DNA of 64,000 bases, from assembly GCA_021298975.1 (NCBI GenBank), contig JAJTGC010000006.1, forward strand, positions 1 to 64,000, given 5' to 3'. A program made the translations under genes and the position numbers. Below, one piece after another: positions 27,768 to 39,114 of the stretch; the first letter of the stretch is position 1; each line of letters opens with the position of its first letter. This stretch comes from Oxalobacteraceae bacterium. Lineage in GTDB: Bacteria > Pseudomonadota > Gammaproteobacteria > Burkholderiales > Burkholderiaceae_D. Under the pieces are notes generated by a model, which saw only the letters and a program-made list of their open reading frames with translations, searched no databases and was not told the DNA's origin.

Positions 27768-29504
27768 ATGCACCCCCAACACAAAGAGCAGATTGCGGCA
27801 CTTTTTTCCGAAGTCGCAGCGCCGGTACTTGCAGGCACCGACCTCGCCCTTCCCGACATCACACTGGAGCGGCCGCGCGACCCTTCGCATGGCGACCTTG
27901 CGTGCAATCTGGCGATGCAGCTCGCACGTGCGCTGAAAAAAAATCCGCGCGAACTGGCGCAACAATTTGCCGAAGCGCTGATGGCGCATCCAGCACGGCA
28001 GGGTTTGATTGATGCCGTTGAAGTTGCCGGCCCCGGCTTCATTAATTTACGCGTCGCTTTGACGGTGAAACAGAATGTGATCCGCCGTGTATTTATTGAT
28101 GCGCAATGTTTCGGCCGCACCAATGATGGCAAGAATCACAAGGTGCTGGTCGAGTTTGTCTCCGCCAATCCGACCGGGCCGCTGCATGTGGGTCACGGAA
28201 GGCAAGGTGCGTTGGGTGATGCGATTTGTGCGCTGCTCGAAGCGCAGGGCTATGCGGTGCTGCGCGAGTTCTATTACAACGACGCCGGTGTGCAGATCGT
28301 AACGCTCGCGGCGTCGGTTCAGGCGCGCGCGAAAGGCAGCAAGCCGGGTGATGCCGACTGGCCCGAGTCCGCTTACAACGGTGATTACATTGCCGACATT
28401 GCCGCCGATTTTCTTGCAAAAAAAACCGTCTCGGCAGCCAACGGCGAGCCGGTGACTGCAAGTGGTGCCATTGAAGATATTGAATCCATACGCCGTTTCG
28501 CGGTGACCTATCTGCGCCACGAGCAGGATCTCGATCTGCAGGCATTCGGCGTACGCTTCGATAACTACTATCTCGAGTCGTCACTCTACAGCGATGGCAA
28601 GGTCGAGGCCGCCGTCGAGGCGCTCAAAAAAGCAGGCAAGACCTTCGAGCAGGATGGCGCGCTCTGGTTGCGCAGCACCGACTATGGTGATGACAAAGAC
28701 CGCGTGATGAAAAAATCTGACGGTACCTACACCTACTTCGTTCCCGATGTGGCGTATCACATCACCAAATGGCAACGCGGTTACACCAAGGTCATTAATG
28801 TGCAGGGCAGCGACCACCATGGCACGATTGCGCGCGTGCGCGCAGGCCTGCAGGCAGCCGGTCAGGGCATACCGGAAGGGTATCCGGATTATGTGCTGCA
28901 CAAAATGGTTACCGTGATGAAAAATGGCGAGGAAGTCAAAATCTCCAAACGTGCCGGTTCGTATGTGACGCTGCGTGATCTGATCGAATGGTCGGCCGGT
29001 GATGTCACGAGTGCTGATGGGAAGCGTGATCTGACGCGCGGACGCGATGCAGTACGGTTCTTTCTCATCTCGCGCAAGGCCGATACCGAATTCGTTTTCG
29101 ATGTCGATCTCGCGCTGGCGCAATCGGATGAAAATCCTGTCTACTACGTGCAGTACGCCCATGCCCGCATCTGCTCGGTACTGGCTCAGTGGGGTGGCGA
29201 TCAAGCCTCCTTGCAGCAGGTCGACCTGTCGCCACTGGTCGCCCCGCGCGAAGCCTCATTGATGGCCAAAATTGCGGATTATCCCGATGCGCTGAAAAAA
29301 GCGGCTGAAGAGCTCGGCCCGCATCAGATTGCGTTTTATTTGCGCGACCTCGCAGGCGAGCTGCACAGCTACTACAATGCAGAGCGCGTGTTGGTGGATG
29401 ACGCCGCGCTCAGAGAGGCGCGCCTTGCGCTTCTGCTGGCAACACGGCAGGTATTGGCCAATGGGCTGGCGTTGATCGGTGTCTCGGCGCCGTCCCGTAT
29501 GTAA
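27768..29504 (+). CDS. argS: Arginyl-tRNA synthetase
   Basis: [25 protein letters not shown] (class I HxGH), ISKRAG motif; start trimmed to ATG 27768. Confidence 0.96.
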   Translation: MHPQHKEQIAALFSEVAAPVLAGTDLALPDITLERPRDPSHGDLACNLAMQLARALKKNPRELAQQFAEALMAHPARQGLIDAVEVAGPGFINLRVALTVKQNVIRRVFIDAQCFGRTNDGKNHKVLVEFVSANPTGPLHVGHGRQGALGDAICALLEAQGYAVLREFYYNDAGVQIVTLAASVQARAKGSKPGDADWPESAYNGDYIADIAADFLAKKTVSAANGEPVTASGAIEDIESIRRFAVTYLRHEQDLDLQAFGVRFDNYYLESSLYSDGKVEAAVEALKKAGKTFEQDGALWLRSTDYGDDKDRVMKKSDGTYTYFVPDVAYHITKWQRGYTKVINVQGSDHHGTIARVRAGLQAAGQGIPEGYPDYVLHKMVTVMKNGEEVKISKRAGSYVTLRDLIEWSAGDVTSADGKRDLTRGRDAVRFFLISRKADTEFVFDVDLALAQSDENPVYYVQYAHARICSVLAQWGGDQASLQQVDLSPLVAPREASLMAKIADYPDALKKAAEELGPHQIAFYLRDLAGELHSYYNAERVLVDDAALREARLALLLATRQVLANGLALIGVSAPSRM

Positions 29505-29517
29505 GCAGGGTGTGAAC

Positions 29518-30216
29518 ATGCAGCAGGAAAAAATGCATTCTTCGAGTAAAACCGCGCACCCGCGACGCGAGCGCGGCGGCACGCTCACGGGCATTATTGT
29601 CGGCCTCATTCTGGGTCTGCTGATTGCCGTTGGCGTCGCCATCACGATCACCAAAACGCCGCTACCCTTCGTTGACAAGATCAGCAAGCAGTCGCAGCCA
29701 GCCGGCGAACTGGGCGATCCGAACAAGACCTTGCCCGGCGGCGCGCGCGAGCGCCGCGAGCAACTCACCGACCAGGATCCTGCGGTTCAACCAGCAGCGC
29801 CCGCGCCCTCAGTCACGCCTCAGGTCACGCCGCAGGTCACGCCGCAGGGCGCTCCCCAGATCACGCCGCAGGCAACGCCCCAGGTCACCCCGCAGGCGCC
29901 TACCCAGCCAGCAACAGAGCGCTCGCGCGACAAGGAAAAGACGCCCCCGGCGCCAGCGGTCGATCCTGCACCCGAGGAGCGATTCACCTATTATCTGCAA
30001 GCGGGTGCATTCCGCGAACCCAGTGATGCCGAGACCACCAAGGCCAAACTGGCGTTGATGGGTGTGGCAGCCAATATCGCTGAACGCCAGTCCGATTTGG
30101 GGACACTGTATCGTGTACGCGTGGGCCCATTCGCTGATGTCGAGACCATGAACCGTACCCGCGTTCGGCTCTCCGACAATGGCGTTGATGTCGCTGTGGT
30201 CCGTGTACCGAAATAG
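29518..30216 (+). CDS. SPOR-domain membrane protein
   Basis: Single N-terminal TM (GTLTGIIVGLILGLLIAVGVAITI), Pro/Gln-rich linker, C-terminal SPOR-like FTYYLQAGAFREPSDAETTKAKLALMG...GTLYRVRVGPF. Confidence 0.88.
   Translation: MQQEKMHSSSKTAHPRRERGGTLTGIIVGLILGLLIAVGVAITITKTPLPFVDKISKQSQPAGELGDPNKTLPGGARERREQLTDQDPAVQPAAPAPSVTPQVTPQVTPQGAPQITPQATPQVTPQAPTQPATERSRDKEKTPPAPAVDPAPEERFTYYLQAGAFREPSDAETTKAKLALMGVAANIAERQSDLGTLYRVRVGPFADVETMNRTRVRLSDNGVDVAVVRVPK
29806..29905 (+). repeat. Degenerate 12-bp tandem repeat inside SPOR-protein linker
   Basis: Repeating (G/A)TCACGCCGCAG units encoding (V/I/A)TPQ. Confidence 0.75.
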
Positions 30217-30337
30217 GCGTAACGAATCGCCACCGTCGTCGGTGGGATTGTTTTGCATTACGTCGGTACTGTCTGAGACGCTCATCCTGGTAGAGATGCT
30301 GCGTCCTTTTCATTTTTAGTTTGTAACAGGAAAACTC

Positions 30338-30991
30338 ATGCGATTGATTCAAAAACTCTTGGCTCTGACCAGTTTCAGTTTGATGGCACTCTGTGCCAGC
30401 GCCTCACCTTCCGATCCGGTGGACGGCGTGGATTATCAGCGCTTGCCTCAGGCTCAGCCCACCGAAGCCGGCAAGAAGATCGAGGTACTTGAATTTTTCT
30501 GGTACGGCTGCCCGCACTGTTTTGCTTTCGAGCCGGCACTCTCCGACTGGGCCAGAAAGCGCGCGGATCAGATCGTCTTCAAACGCATCCCGGTGGGTTT
30601 TCGCGAATCCTTTGTGCCACAGCAGAAGCTGTACTTCGCCCTCGAAGCGTTAAACCGCTTTGATGTGCACAAAGCGTATTTCGATGCGCTGCACATTGGT
30701 CGCCAGCGCTTGGACAAAGAAGAATTGATTGTTGATTTCGTCGAGAAGCAGGGCATCGACCGCAAGAAATTTCTTGATGTCTTCAACTCCTTCAGCGTGC
30801 AGTCCAGAGTAAACCGCGTTCGTCAGATGCAGGATGCTTATCGCATCGAAGGCGTGCCCACCATCGTGATTGATGGTCAGTACGTGACTTCGCCCTCCAT
30901 CGTGGGCGTCAACATGCGTGGACAACCCGAGGCGGCGATGAATATGGCGACCTTGCAGGTCATGGACGCACTGATCACCAGAAAAAAATGA
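30338..30991 (+). CDS. dsbA: Thiol:disulfide interchange protein DsbA
   Basis: Signal peptide; VLEFFWYGCPHCFAFEP (CPHC active site); GVPTIVIDGQYVTSPSIVG. Confidence 0.95.
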   Translation: MRLIQKLLALTSFSLMALCASASPSDPVDGVDYQRLPQAQPTEAGKKIEVLEFFWYGCPHCFAFEPALSDWARKRADQIVFKRIPVGFRESFVPQQKLYFALEALNRFDVHKAYFDALHIGRQRLDKEELIVDFVEKQGIDRKKFLDVFNSFSVQSRVNRVRQMQDAYRIEGVPTIVIDGQYVTSPSIVGVNMRGQPEAAMNMATLQVMDALITRKK

Positions 30992-31004
30992 GTTATTTTC
31001 TTCG

Positions 31005-31802
31005 ATGAAGCGCGTCTTCATTACGGGCGCATCCAGTGGGCTGGGTCTGGCGCTTGCGCGCGAGTTTGCATCGCAGGGCGCGCAACTCGGCCTGTTGGCG
31101 CGGCGTGAGACGGCGCTCTTGGAACTGGTGGCATCGCTGCCCAATCCACAGGCCCATCGCAGCTACGCGGTGGATGTGAATGATCACGCGGCACTGGCTG
31201 CGGCGGCCAGCGATTTTCTGGCACACAGCGGCGGTATTGATGTCGTCATCGCCAATGCGGGTATTTCCTACGGCACCTTGACCGAGCGACCTGCGGATCT
31301 GGCGGTGTTTGACAAGATCATGCAGACCAATCTGGTGGCAACCGTTGCGACCTTTTCCCCGTTTATCACCACCATGAAATCGCAGGCAGCGGCCGGGCAG
31401 CGCGGCATGCGCTTGGTCGGCATTGCCAGCGTGGCCGGCATTCGTGGTTTGCCCGGTGCCGAAGCCTACAGTGCATCCAAAGCAGCGGTCATCAGCTATT
31501 GCGAATCACTGCGCGTGGCCCTGCGTCGCCATGCCATTCAGGTGGTAACCCTTGCGCCCGGTTATATCGATACACCGATGACGCAGATAAATACGTATCC
31601 CATGCCCTTCCTGATGCCGGCCGATGCATTCGCGCGACAAGCGGTCAAAGCGATCACGGCAGGCCGCAGTTATGTGGTGATTCCCTGGCCCATGCGTGGT
31701 GTTTCGTGGTTGCTGCGTTGCTTGCCCAACTGGCTGTACGACCGTGTGATGGCACGCGCGCCTTACAAAGCCTCGTACCAGGAATTCAACGACGCACCAT
31801 GA
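31005..31802 (+). CDS. Short-chain dehydrogenase/reductase
   Basis: MKRVFITGASSGLGLALAREFASQGAQLGLLARRE...YSASKAAVISY. Confidence 0.92.
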   Translation: MKRVFITGASSGLGLALAREFASQGAQLGLLARRETALLELVASLPNPQAHRSYAVDVNDHAALAAAASDFLAHSGGIDVVIANAGISYGTLTERPADLAVFDKIMQTNLVATVATFSPFITTMKSQAAAGQRGMRLVGIASVAGIRGLPGAEAYSASKAAVISYCESLRVALRRHAIQVVTLAPGYIDTPMTQINTYPMPFLMPADAFARQAVKAITAGRSYVVIPWPMRGVSWLLRCLPNWLYDRVMARAPYKASYQEFNDAP

Positions 31803-32605
31803 GTCTGCTGACCGATGCGACAGGCCAACAGCATGCGGTCATTGATGTCGATCACCCGCCGCGCATTGTGTCACTCGTGCCTTCGGTCACCGAGCTGGTG
31901 TGTGACTTGGGATTGTCTTCCTGGCTGGTAGGTCGTACCGGGTTTTGCATTCATCCTCAGTCGCTGTTGGCTGACGTGCCCAAGGTCGGCGGCACCAAGG
32001 ATGTGAATATCGACAAGATACGTGCGCTCGCGCCCACGCATCTGATCGTCAATATCGATGAAAACGAAAAGCCCACCGTGGACGTACTGGCGCAGTTCAT
32101 TCCGCAAGTCATCGTCACGCATCCGCTAGCGCCGGAAGACAACCTCGATTTATACAGGCTGCTGGGCGGTATTTTCAATGTCAGCGACAGAGCCGAGCGA
32201 CTGTGCGAGGCTTTTGCACGTGAGTACGAGGCAACCCGCGTGCTCGCGCAATCCCCGCCGTATCGGGTGCTGTATTGCATCTGGAAAGATCCGTGGATGA
32301 CGGTATCGCGCGATACCTACATTGCCCGCATGCTGGCCCTGATCGGTTGGCAGCAGTGCGAGATCAGGTCGGACAAACGCTATCCCGAGTTTCGCTGGGA
32401 TTCGGCGCTCGTCGACGAAGTCGACGAAATATTGCTATCCACTGAGCCCTATCATTTCACCGACGTACACACCAACGCGCTTGAAAATCAGCTGGGCAAG
32501 CCGGTGCGTCTGGTGGATGGGGAGCAGCTGTCCTGGTATGGCAGCCGGGCTATTGCGGGATTGGCGTATCTGCGCACGCTCCCCGACTTACTCGCAACAC
32601 GCTGA
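31799..32605 (+). CDS. Cobalamin/periplasmic-binding-like (BtuF-type) helical-backbone metal receptor
   Basis: PPRIVSLVPSVTELVCDLGLSSWLVGRTGFCIHPQSLLADVPKVGGTKDVNIDKIRALAPTHLIVN; ATG 31799 overlaps the upstream stop. Confidence 0.85.
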   Translation: MSLLTDATGQQHAVIDVDHPPRIVSLVPSVTELVCDLGLSSWLVGRTGFCIHPQSLLADVPKVGGTKDVNIDKIRALAPTHLIVNIDENEKPTVDVLAQFIPQVIVTHPLAPEDNLDLYRLLGGIFNVSDRAERLCEAFAREYEATRVLAQSPPYRVLYCIWKDPWMTVSRDTYIARMLALIGWQQCEIRSDKRYPEFRWDSALVDEVDEILLSTEPYHFTDVHTNALENQLGKPVRLVDGEQLSWYGSRAIAGLAYLRTLPDLLATR

Positions 32606-32668
32606 CCAAAAGCCACCCCGCACGGCGCGGCGGGCTCGTCGCAAGCGGCAGATTGAGCTCGTGAGGCT

Positions 32669-33061
32669 TTATTTTTTCTTGTTCATGCGAATGATCAGAC
32701 GCAGAATTTCATGCGCCAGTTGGCGATGGGTCTCGTCCAGTTGCTGAAGATTGGCCAGCAGGCGGGTCTCAGCAGCGGAGAACTGCGATGCCTGACCTTT
32801 GCTTTTATTGACGTCATTGCCAAACCGCAGCCAGTCGGCCGGTACATCAAGCCAGCTGGCCAGCGCCCGCAATTTATCTTGCGTCGGGATGGATTCACCG
32901 TGCAGCCACTTTCGGGCAGCATGCACGGTGACCGCTTGGCCTTGAAACCGATGATTGAATTCCCGCGCAAGCTCGGTCGGACTGCGAGGCGAATAGTTGC
33001 AGTCGCTTAAGGCCTGCTGCAGCCGCTCGCTAAACGCCATGCGTTCTTCTAGTGAGTTCAT
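32669..33061 (-). CDS. XRE-like helix-turn-helix regulator
   Basis: ERLQQALSDCNYSPRSPTELAREFNHRFQGQAVTVHAARKWLHGESIPTQDKLRALASWLDVPADWLRFG. Confidence 0.8.
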   Translation of the reverse strand: MNSLEERMAFSERLQQALSDCNYSPRSPTELAREFNHRFQGQAVTVHAARKWLHGESIPTQDKLRALASWLDVPADWLRFGNDVNKSKGQASQFSAAETRLLANLQQLDETHRQLAHEILRLIIRMNKKK

Positions 33062-33265
33062 GGCGCGCAATATGTCATGTGCGCTTGTAAGTGTCAGTAA
33101 TTTCAGCGTATACCGATTGTAAAAAATGCGTCATCGCCGGGTTTAATTAAATTGAAACCTAAAATCTTTTTATCAATTCGATTGACTGTAGGTAATAAAT
33201 ACTTGAGTTTACTCGTTACCCGTCAAGTCACGGCGACATTTTTGAGGAATCCGCCTGCTTATCCC

Positions 33266-34336
33266 TCACTGCAGATTGACAAAGCGCCAAACCTGCCGAT
33301 CATCCCGAAAGCGGCGCAACTCGCCCGCATACCAGAGCCGATGGAGGTGGGCAAGTGCCTCACCCATTGCAAACGTCAGCTGATGCGCATCCAATTCACG
33401 CCGAAACATGATGGGAACGATGTCGGCAGCGGATTGCGGTGTGGCGCAGGCCGCTTTGACTTCGGCCAGTCGGTCGGCATGATGGCCCGCCAGTTGGGCG
33501 ATACGGGTATGCAAGCCGCGAAACGGTTTGCCGTGCGATGGCAAGACCAGTGTTTGCTCGGGCAAGGCGCTGAATTTTTGAATGGAATCGAGAAAATTGC
33601 CAACTGCATCGGATTCCGGTTCGACCGCAAAAACGGACGTGTTCGTCGAAATTCTAGGCAACACCATGTCACCAGAAATCAGCACCCTCAGATCAGCGCA
33701 ATACAGTGCTGCGTGTTCAGGAGAATGGCCGGTGCCGATGATGACCTGCCAATGATGCGTACCGATCATGACAGGCCGACTCGCTTCGAGTCGGATAAAA
33801 CTTTGCGGCACGTCTGGTACCAGCGTCGGATAATAGTTCTGGCGCGACGTGATCTGCGCAATCATCGCTTCGTCGACCAGACCATGCTGCTGAAAATGCG
33901 GCAACATCGATGGGCCATCAGCGCCGGGCAAACCGGCCGCCATCATGCGCGCAAACCCGTACTCTCCCACGGTCATGTACATCGGCACTTGCCAGCGCTC
34001 ACACAACCAGGCGGATAAACCGACATGATCTGGATGACAGTGCGTGACAATCACGCGCCATACCGGCAGGCCGCGCAGTTCGTTTGCAAATATCAATTCC
34101 CACGCATCCCGGGTTGCATCGCTTGCGATGCCGCAATCCACAATCGTCCAGCCGTGTTCGATGGAACCGTCGTCGGCTACACGCACATCTTCCAGCAACC
34201 ATAAATTGATATGGTTGAGTGCGAACGGCAGACCCATGCGCAGCCACCGCACGCCCGGGGCCACTTCCAGTGTGGTGCCGGTTGCGGGTAGCGTCTCGCC
34301 AAAGACATATTCGAGCTCGGATTCTTGAGGATTCAT
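33266..34336 (-). CDS. MBL-fold metallohydrolase
   Basis: VIVTHCHPDHVGLSAWLCERW, GTGHSPEHAALYCADLRVLISGDMVLP; start trimmed to ATG 34336. Confidence 0.9.
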   Translation of the reverse strand: MNPQESELEYVFGETLPATGTTLEVAPGVRWLRMGLPFALNHINLWLLEDVRVADDGSIEHGWTIVDCGIASDATRDAWELIFANELRGLPVWRVIVTHCHPDHVGLSAWLCERWQVPMYMTVGEYGFARMMAAGLPGADGPSMLPHFQQHGLVDEAMIAQITSRQNYYPTLVPDVPQSFIRLEASRPVMIGTHHWQVIIGTGHSPEHAALYCADLRVLISGDMVLPRISTNTSVFAVEPESDAVGNFLDSIQKFSALPEQTLVLPSHGKPFRGLHTRIAQLAGHHADRLAEVKAACATPQSAADIVPIMFRRELDAHQLTFAMGEALAHLHRLWYAGELRRFRDDRQVWRFVNLQ

Positions 34337-34427
34337 ATTGCCCAACTGATGGAAAATGGAATGAAAGGGAACGCCCTGCAGCGGGGTTCCCATTTGCGCG
34401 GGGCGCGCCTACAATACGGCTTCACTT

Positions 34428-34445
34428 GACGTTTACGTAAACGTC
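34428..34445. promoter_or_regulatory. Perfect 18-bp palindrome, probable LiuR (MerR-type) operator
   Basis: GACGTTTACGTAAACGTC immediately upstream of the MerR gene and the liu operon. Confidence 0.75.
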
Positions 34446-34470
34446 GATTCTAGCGCGATTCCGTATCCTT

Positions 34471-34899
34471 ATGGCAACTTACACGATTACCGAGCTGGCG
34501 AGGGAATTCGACATCACCCCGCGCGCCATTCGTTTTTACGAAGATCAGGGCTTGTTGAGTCCCAGCCGCGAAGGCGCCGGTGGTCGCACGCGCGTTTATG
34601 GTGCACGCGATCGCACCCGTCTGAAACTGACTTTGCGCGGCAAGCGACTGGGTCTGACCCTCTCCGAAATTCGTGATCTGGTCGATATGTACGAGTCGCC
34701 CAAGGATTCTGCTGCACAGCTTACGCGATTCATGGATGTGCTGGCCCGGCATCGCGAAGCGCTGGAACAGCAGCGTGAAGATATTGAAATCACCCTCGCC
34801 GAAATCGCGGCACATGAAGAAAAATGTCAGCAGATGCTTGATGAGCATCCTGCCCGCCAACGGTCCCGGGCAAAATCCACCGCTCGTCGCGCCGCCTGA
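34471..34899 (+). CDS. liuR: MerR-family regulator of leucine/isovalerate utilisation
   Basis: MATYTITELAREFDITPRAIRFYEDQGLLSPSREGAGGRTRVYGARDRTRLKLTLRGKRLGLTLSEIRDLVDMY; adjacent to ivd. Confidence 0.88.
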   Translation: MATYTITELAREFDITPRAIRFYEDQGLLSPSREGAGGRTRVYGARDRTRLKLTLRGKRLGLTLSEIRDLVDMYESPKDSAAQLTRFMDVLARHREALEQQREDIEITLAEIAAHEEKCQQMLDEHPARQRSRAKSTARRAA

Positions 34900-34923
34900 A
34901 AAAATACTGCTACGGAGATACGC

Positions 34924-36108
34924 ATGACCGATTTACCCGGACTGAGCTTTGATCATGGCGAAGACATGGCCGCACTGCGCGACGCAATACGCGAATTTGC
35001 CTCAGCTGAAATCGCACCGCGTGCCGCGGAAATCGACCGTAGCGATCAATTCCCCATGGACTTGTGGCGCAAGATGGGAGATCTGGGTTTGCTGGGTCTG
35101 ACGGTCGAAGAAAGTCTCGGCGGCAGTGGCCTGGGTTACCTGGCGCATATCATCGCGATGGAAGAAATTTCGCGCGCATCGGCCTCGGTTGGTCTGTCCT
35201 ATGGTGCGCATTCCAATTTGTGCGTGAATCAGATCCGTCGTAATGGCACCGATGCGCAGCGTGCTGCGTATTTGCCCAAGTTGATCTCGGGTGAACATAT
35301 CGGCGCGCTCGCCATGTCCGAACCGAATGCCGGCTCCGATGTGGTGAGCATGAAATTGCGTGCTGATTTCAAAGGCGATCACTGGGTGCTCAATGGCAGC
35401 AAAATGTGGATCACCAACGGCCCCGACGCTGATGTGCTGGTGGTGTACGCCAAAAATGACATCGAAGCAGGCCCGCGCGGCATCACTGCTTTTCTGATCG
35501 AAAAAAACTTCCCCGGCTTCTCCGTTGCGCAAAAGCTCGACAAGCTGGGCATGCGCGGTTCGCACACCGGCGAGCTGGTGTTTCAGAATTGCCATGTGCC
35601 GGCAGAAAATGTCCTCGGCGGCCTCGGTCGTGGCGTCAATGTGTTGATGTCGGGTCTGGATTATGAGCGCGCCGTGTTGTCGGGCGGTCCGCTGGGTATC
35701 ATGCAAGCTTGCATGGATGCAGTCGTGCCGTATGTACATGACCGCAAGCAGTTCGGCCAGCCAATCGGTGAATTCCAGCTCATGCAGGGCAAGCTCGCCG
35801 ATATGTATTCCACCATGATGGCCTGCAAGGCGTATGTGTACGCCGTCGGACAAGCCTGCGACCGTGCCAAATCACCTGAACAAATCCGTGCCTTGCGCAA
35901 GGATGCCGCAGGGGCCATTTTGTACTCTGCCGAGAAGGCCACCTGGATGGCGGGTGAAGCCATTCAAACGCTCGGCGGTAACGGGTACATCAACGAGTAT
36001 CCAGTGGGACGTTTGTGGCGTGATGCCAAGCTGTATGAAATTGGTGCGGGCACCAGTGAAATACGGCGTATGCTGATCGGCCGCGAATTATTTGCTGAAA
36101 CCGCCTGA
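34924..36108 (+). CDS. liuA: Isovaleryl-CoA dehydrogenase
   Basis: Acyl-CoA dehydrogenase with [40 protein letters not shown]...[44 protein letters not shown]. Confidence 0.93.
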   Translation: MTDLPGLSFDHGEDMAALRDAIREFASAEIAPRAAEIDRSDQFPMDLWRKMGDLGLLGLTVEESLGGSGLGYLAHIIAMEEISRASASVGLSYGAHSNLCVNQIRRNGTDAQRAAYLPKLISGEHIGALAMSEPNAGSDVVSMKLRADFKGDHWVLNGSKMWITNGPDADVLVVYAKNDIEAGPRGITAFLIEKNFPGFSVAQKLDKLGMRGSHTGELVFQNCHVPAENVLGGLGRGVNVLMSGLDYERAVLSGGPLGIMQACMDAVVPYVHDRKQFGQPIGEFQLMQGKLADMYSTMMACKAYVYAVGQACDRAKSPEQIRALRKDAAGAILYSAEKATWMAGEAIQTLGGNGYINEYPVGRLWRDAKLYEIGAGTSEIRRMLIGRELFAETA

Positions 36109-36121
36109 CCCTTATCGTCTT

Positions 36122-37909
36122 ATGCAGAATTTCCCCAAGCTTCTATCGTCACAAATCGCGTTTGATATCGCGCGCGTACTGCTGGACGGTTTCGACAAGC
36201 ACTATCGTTTGTTTCGTCAATCAAGTCAGGCCGCACGCCGTCATTTCGAGCAAATGACCTGGAAGCAGGCGCAGGCCGAGGCGCGTGAACGTATTGCATT
36301 TTATGAATTGCGCGTCAAGGAATGCGTGCAGACACTCGAAGACGAATACGATGAGGCGGATTTATCGGACAATGTGTGGCGCGAAGTGAAGTTGCATTAC
36401 ATTGGCATGCTGACTGATCATCGCCAGCCCGAACTGGCGGAGACATTTTTCAATTCAGTCTGCTGCAAGATCCTGCATCGTACCTACTTCAACAATGATT
36501 TCATTTTCGTGCGCCCGGCGGTATCCACCGAATACATTGAGCCGGCAGACAGCACGCCAACGTATCGCGTGTACTATCCCGGCGCTGATGGCCTCGAGAA
36601 GTCGCTGCGACGCATGGTGACCAATTTTCAGTTTGTCGGCGACTATGCCGACCTCGATCGGGATGTGGCGCAGGTCGCTGCCTGGTTGAGTCAGGTAATG
36701 GGTCAGGCAGCACTTGAGCCCAATCATCAGATACAGATATTGTCGAGTCCGTTTTTCCGAAACAAGGGCGCTTATTTGGTCGGGAAAGTTCTCAATGGCG
36801 GTCGTGAATATCCGTTCGTGATTCCGGTATTGCACAATCGCCGCGGTCAGCTCGTACTTGATACCGTGCTCACCGATGCGGGTCTGATCAATCTGTTGTT
36901 TTCATTTACGCGCGCTTACTTTCAGGTGGATATGGAAGTGCCCTCCGCGTATGTAAAATTTTTGCGCAGCATGCTGCCCAACAAGCCGCGTAGTGAGATT
37001 TACACCATTCTTGGTTTGCAAAAGCAGGGTAAGGCGGCCTTCTATCGCGACTTCTTGCATCACCTCGCCCACTCTTCCGATCGTTTTGAAATTGCCCCTG
37101 GTATTCGTGGACTGGTGATGGTGGTGTTTTCGCTGCCGTCGTTTCCGTATGTGTTCAAGGCGATCAAGGACAGTTTTCCGCCCCCCAAAGAAACCACGCG
37201 CGCGCTGGTCAAGGAAAAATACCAGCTGGTCAAATGTCATGACCGCGTGGGTCGCATGGCAGACACGCTCGAATATTCCGATGTTGCCTTTCCGCGGTCG
37301 CGCTTTTCAGAAGAACTGCTTGCCGAGTTGAAATCGGTGGCGCCCTCGCTGGTTGAGGAAGATCACGATCAAATCATCGTTCGCCACTTGTATATCGAGC
37401 GGCGCATGACGCCACTGAATATCTGGCTGACCGAAGCCGAGGCGGCCGGTGATGACACCAAGCTCGAACACGGCCTCATGGAATATGGCAATGCGATCAA
37501 AGATTTGGTGGCGGCTAATATTTTTCCCGGCGATATGCTGTATAAAAATTTTGGCGTCACCCGGCAGGGGCGCGTGGTGTTCTACGATTATGACGAAATC
37601 GAATACATCTCTGACTGCAATTTCCGCGACATACCCACGCCGCGCAATGAAGAAGATGAGATGTCAGCCGAGCCGTGGTATTCGATTGCAAAAAATGATG
37701 TGTTTCCCGAGCAGTTTGGTGTTTTTTTGCTGGGAAATCCCAATGTCAGGAAGTATTTCATGAAGCATCATGCCGATCTGCTGACAGCGGACTACTGGCG
37801 GCAGCGAAAAGTGCGGATTCAGGAAGGGCAGGTTGAGGATGTTTTCCCCTATCCGCAGGAAATCCGGTTTATTCATCAGGCAAATTCCCCCGCCGTGAAA
37901 ACGGCCTGA
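36122..37909 (+). CDS. aceK: Isocitrate dehydrogenase kinase/phosphatase
   Basis: [43 protein letters not shown]...[26 protein letters not shown]; AceK family; start ATG 36122. Confidence 0.95.
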   Translation: MQNFPKLLSSQIAFDIARVLLDGFDKHYRLFRQSSQAARRHFEQMTWKQAQAEARERIAFYELRVKECVQTLEDEYDEADLSDNVWREVKLHYIGMLTDHRQPELAETFFNSVCCKILHRTYFNNDFIFVRPAVSTEYIEPADSTPTYRVYYPGADGLEKSLRRMVTNFQFVGDYADLDRDVAQVAAWLSQVMGQAALEPNHQIQILSSPFFRNKGAYLVGKVLNGGREYPFVIPVLHNRRGQLVLDTVLTDAGLINLLFSFTRAYFQVDMEVPSAYVKFLRSMLPNKPRSEIYTILGLQKQGKAAFYRDFLHHLAHSSDRFEIAPGIRGLVMVVFSLPSFPYVFKAIKDSFPPPKETTRALVKEKYQLVKCHDRVGRMADTLEYSDVAFPRSRFSEELLAELKSVAPSLVEEDHDQIIVRHLYIERRMTPLNIWLTEAEAAGDDTKLEHGLMEYGNAIKDLVAANIFPGDMLYKNFGVTRQGRVVFYDYDEIEYISDCNFRDIPTPRNEEDEMSAEPWYSIAKNDVFPEQFGVFLLGNPNVRKYFMKHHADLLTADYWRQRKVRIQEGQVEDVFPYPQEIRFIHQANSPAVKTA

Positions 37910-37929
37910 ACTTTTTAATGGAGAGAGCA

Positions 37930-39111
37930 ATGCAAGACCCTATCGTGATCGTCGGTGCCGCACGTACCCCCATGGGTGCTTTTCAGGGCGATTTTTCTTC
38001 ATTGTCCGCGCATGATTTGGGTGCGGTCGCGATTCGTGCGGCCGTCGAACGCGCCGGCATCAGCCCCGATGTGGTCAATGACGTGATTTTTGGTAATTGC
38101 CTGATGGCCGCGCAAGGTCAGGCACCCGCGCGACAGGCATCGATCAAAGCCGGGATCCCGGTGTCGGCGGGTGCTGTCACGCTATCCAAAATGTGTGGCT
38201 CGGCCATGCAGTCCACGATTTATGGTTTTGATTCACTGGTCGCAGGTACCAATGACGTGGTCGTCACCGGCGGCATGGAATCCATGACGAATGCACCGTA
38301 TCTGATTCCGAAAGCACGCGGCGGCTATCGTATCGGCCATGGCATGTTGTATGACCACATGATGCTTGATGGCCTGGAAGATGCGTATGAAAAAGGTCGC
38401 GCGATGGGAACCTATGCCGAGGACTGCTCGGCAAAATATGAATTCACTCGGGAAGCACAGGATGCGTTTGCGATTGAGTCCGTCAAGCGCGCCCAGGCCG
38501 CCACTGCCGATGGCAGCTTTGCTTGGGAAATCGCACCCGTGACGGTGACAGGCCGTGGTGGTGATGTGGTGATCGACAAGGATGAAGGTCCGCTCAAGGC
38601 GAAGATCGACAAGATCCCGCAGCTCAAGCCGGCCTTCAAAAAAGACGGCACGATCACGGCAGCCTCATCATCGTCGATCAATGATGGTGCAGCGGCGCTG
38701 GTACTGATGCGCGAATCCACCGCAAAAAAACTGGGTGCCAAGCCGATTGCGCGTATCGTCGCGCATACCCGCCATTCGCAGGAGCCGAACTGGTTCACCA
38801 CCGCTCCCGTGGGCGCGATTGAAAAGCTGTACGCAAAGACCGGTTGGAGCAGCAAGGAAGTGGATTTGTTCGAAGTCAACGAAGCCTTTGCCGCGGTTGC
38901 CATGGCAGCGATGAAAGAACACGACATCGCGCATGACAAGATCAACATTCATGGGGGTGCCTGCGCACTCGGTCATCCGATCGGTGCTTCGGGTGCACGC
39001 ATTATCGTCACGCTGCTGGGTGCGCTGAAAAAAACCGGCGGCAAGCGCGGTGTAGCTGCGCTGTGCATCGGGGGCGGTGAAGCCACCGCCATGGCCTTGG
39101 AAATGGTCTGA
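37930..39111 (+). CDS. Acetyl-CoA C-acetyltransferase (thiolase)
   Basis: DPIVIVGAARTPMGAFQGDFSSLSAHDLGAVAIRAAVERAG...TLSKMCGSAMQ...GGACALGHPIGASGARI; start ATG 37930. Confidence 0.94.
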   Translation: MQDPIVIVGAARTPMGAFQGDFSSLSAHDLGAVAIRAAVERAGISPDVVNDVIFGNCLMAAQGQAPARQASIKAGIPVSAGAVTLSKMCGSAMQSTIYGFDSLVAGTNDVVVTGGMESMTNAPYLIPKARGGYRIGHGMLYDHMMLDGLEDAYEKGRAMGTYAEDCSAKYEFTREAQDAFAIESVKRAQAATADGSFAWEIAPVTVTGRGGDVVIDKDEGPLKAKIDKIPQLKPAFKKDGTITAASSSSINDGAAALVLMRESTAKKLGAKPIARIVAHTRHSQEPNWFTTAPVGAIEKLYAKTGWSSKEVDLFEVNEAFAAVAMAAMKEHDIAHDKINIHGGACALGHPIGASGARIIVTLLGALKKTGGKRGVAALCIGGGEATAMALEMV

Positions 39112-39114
39112 CCC

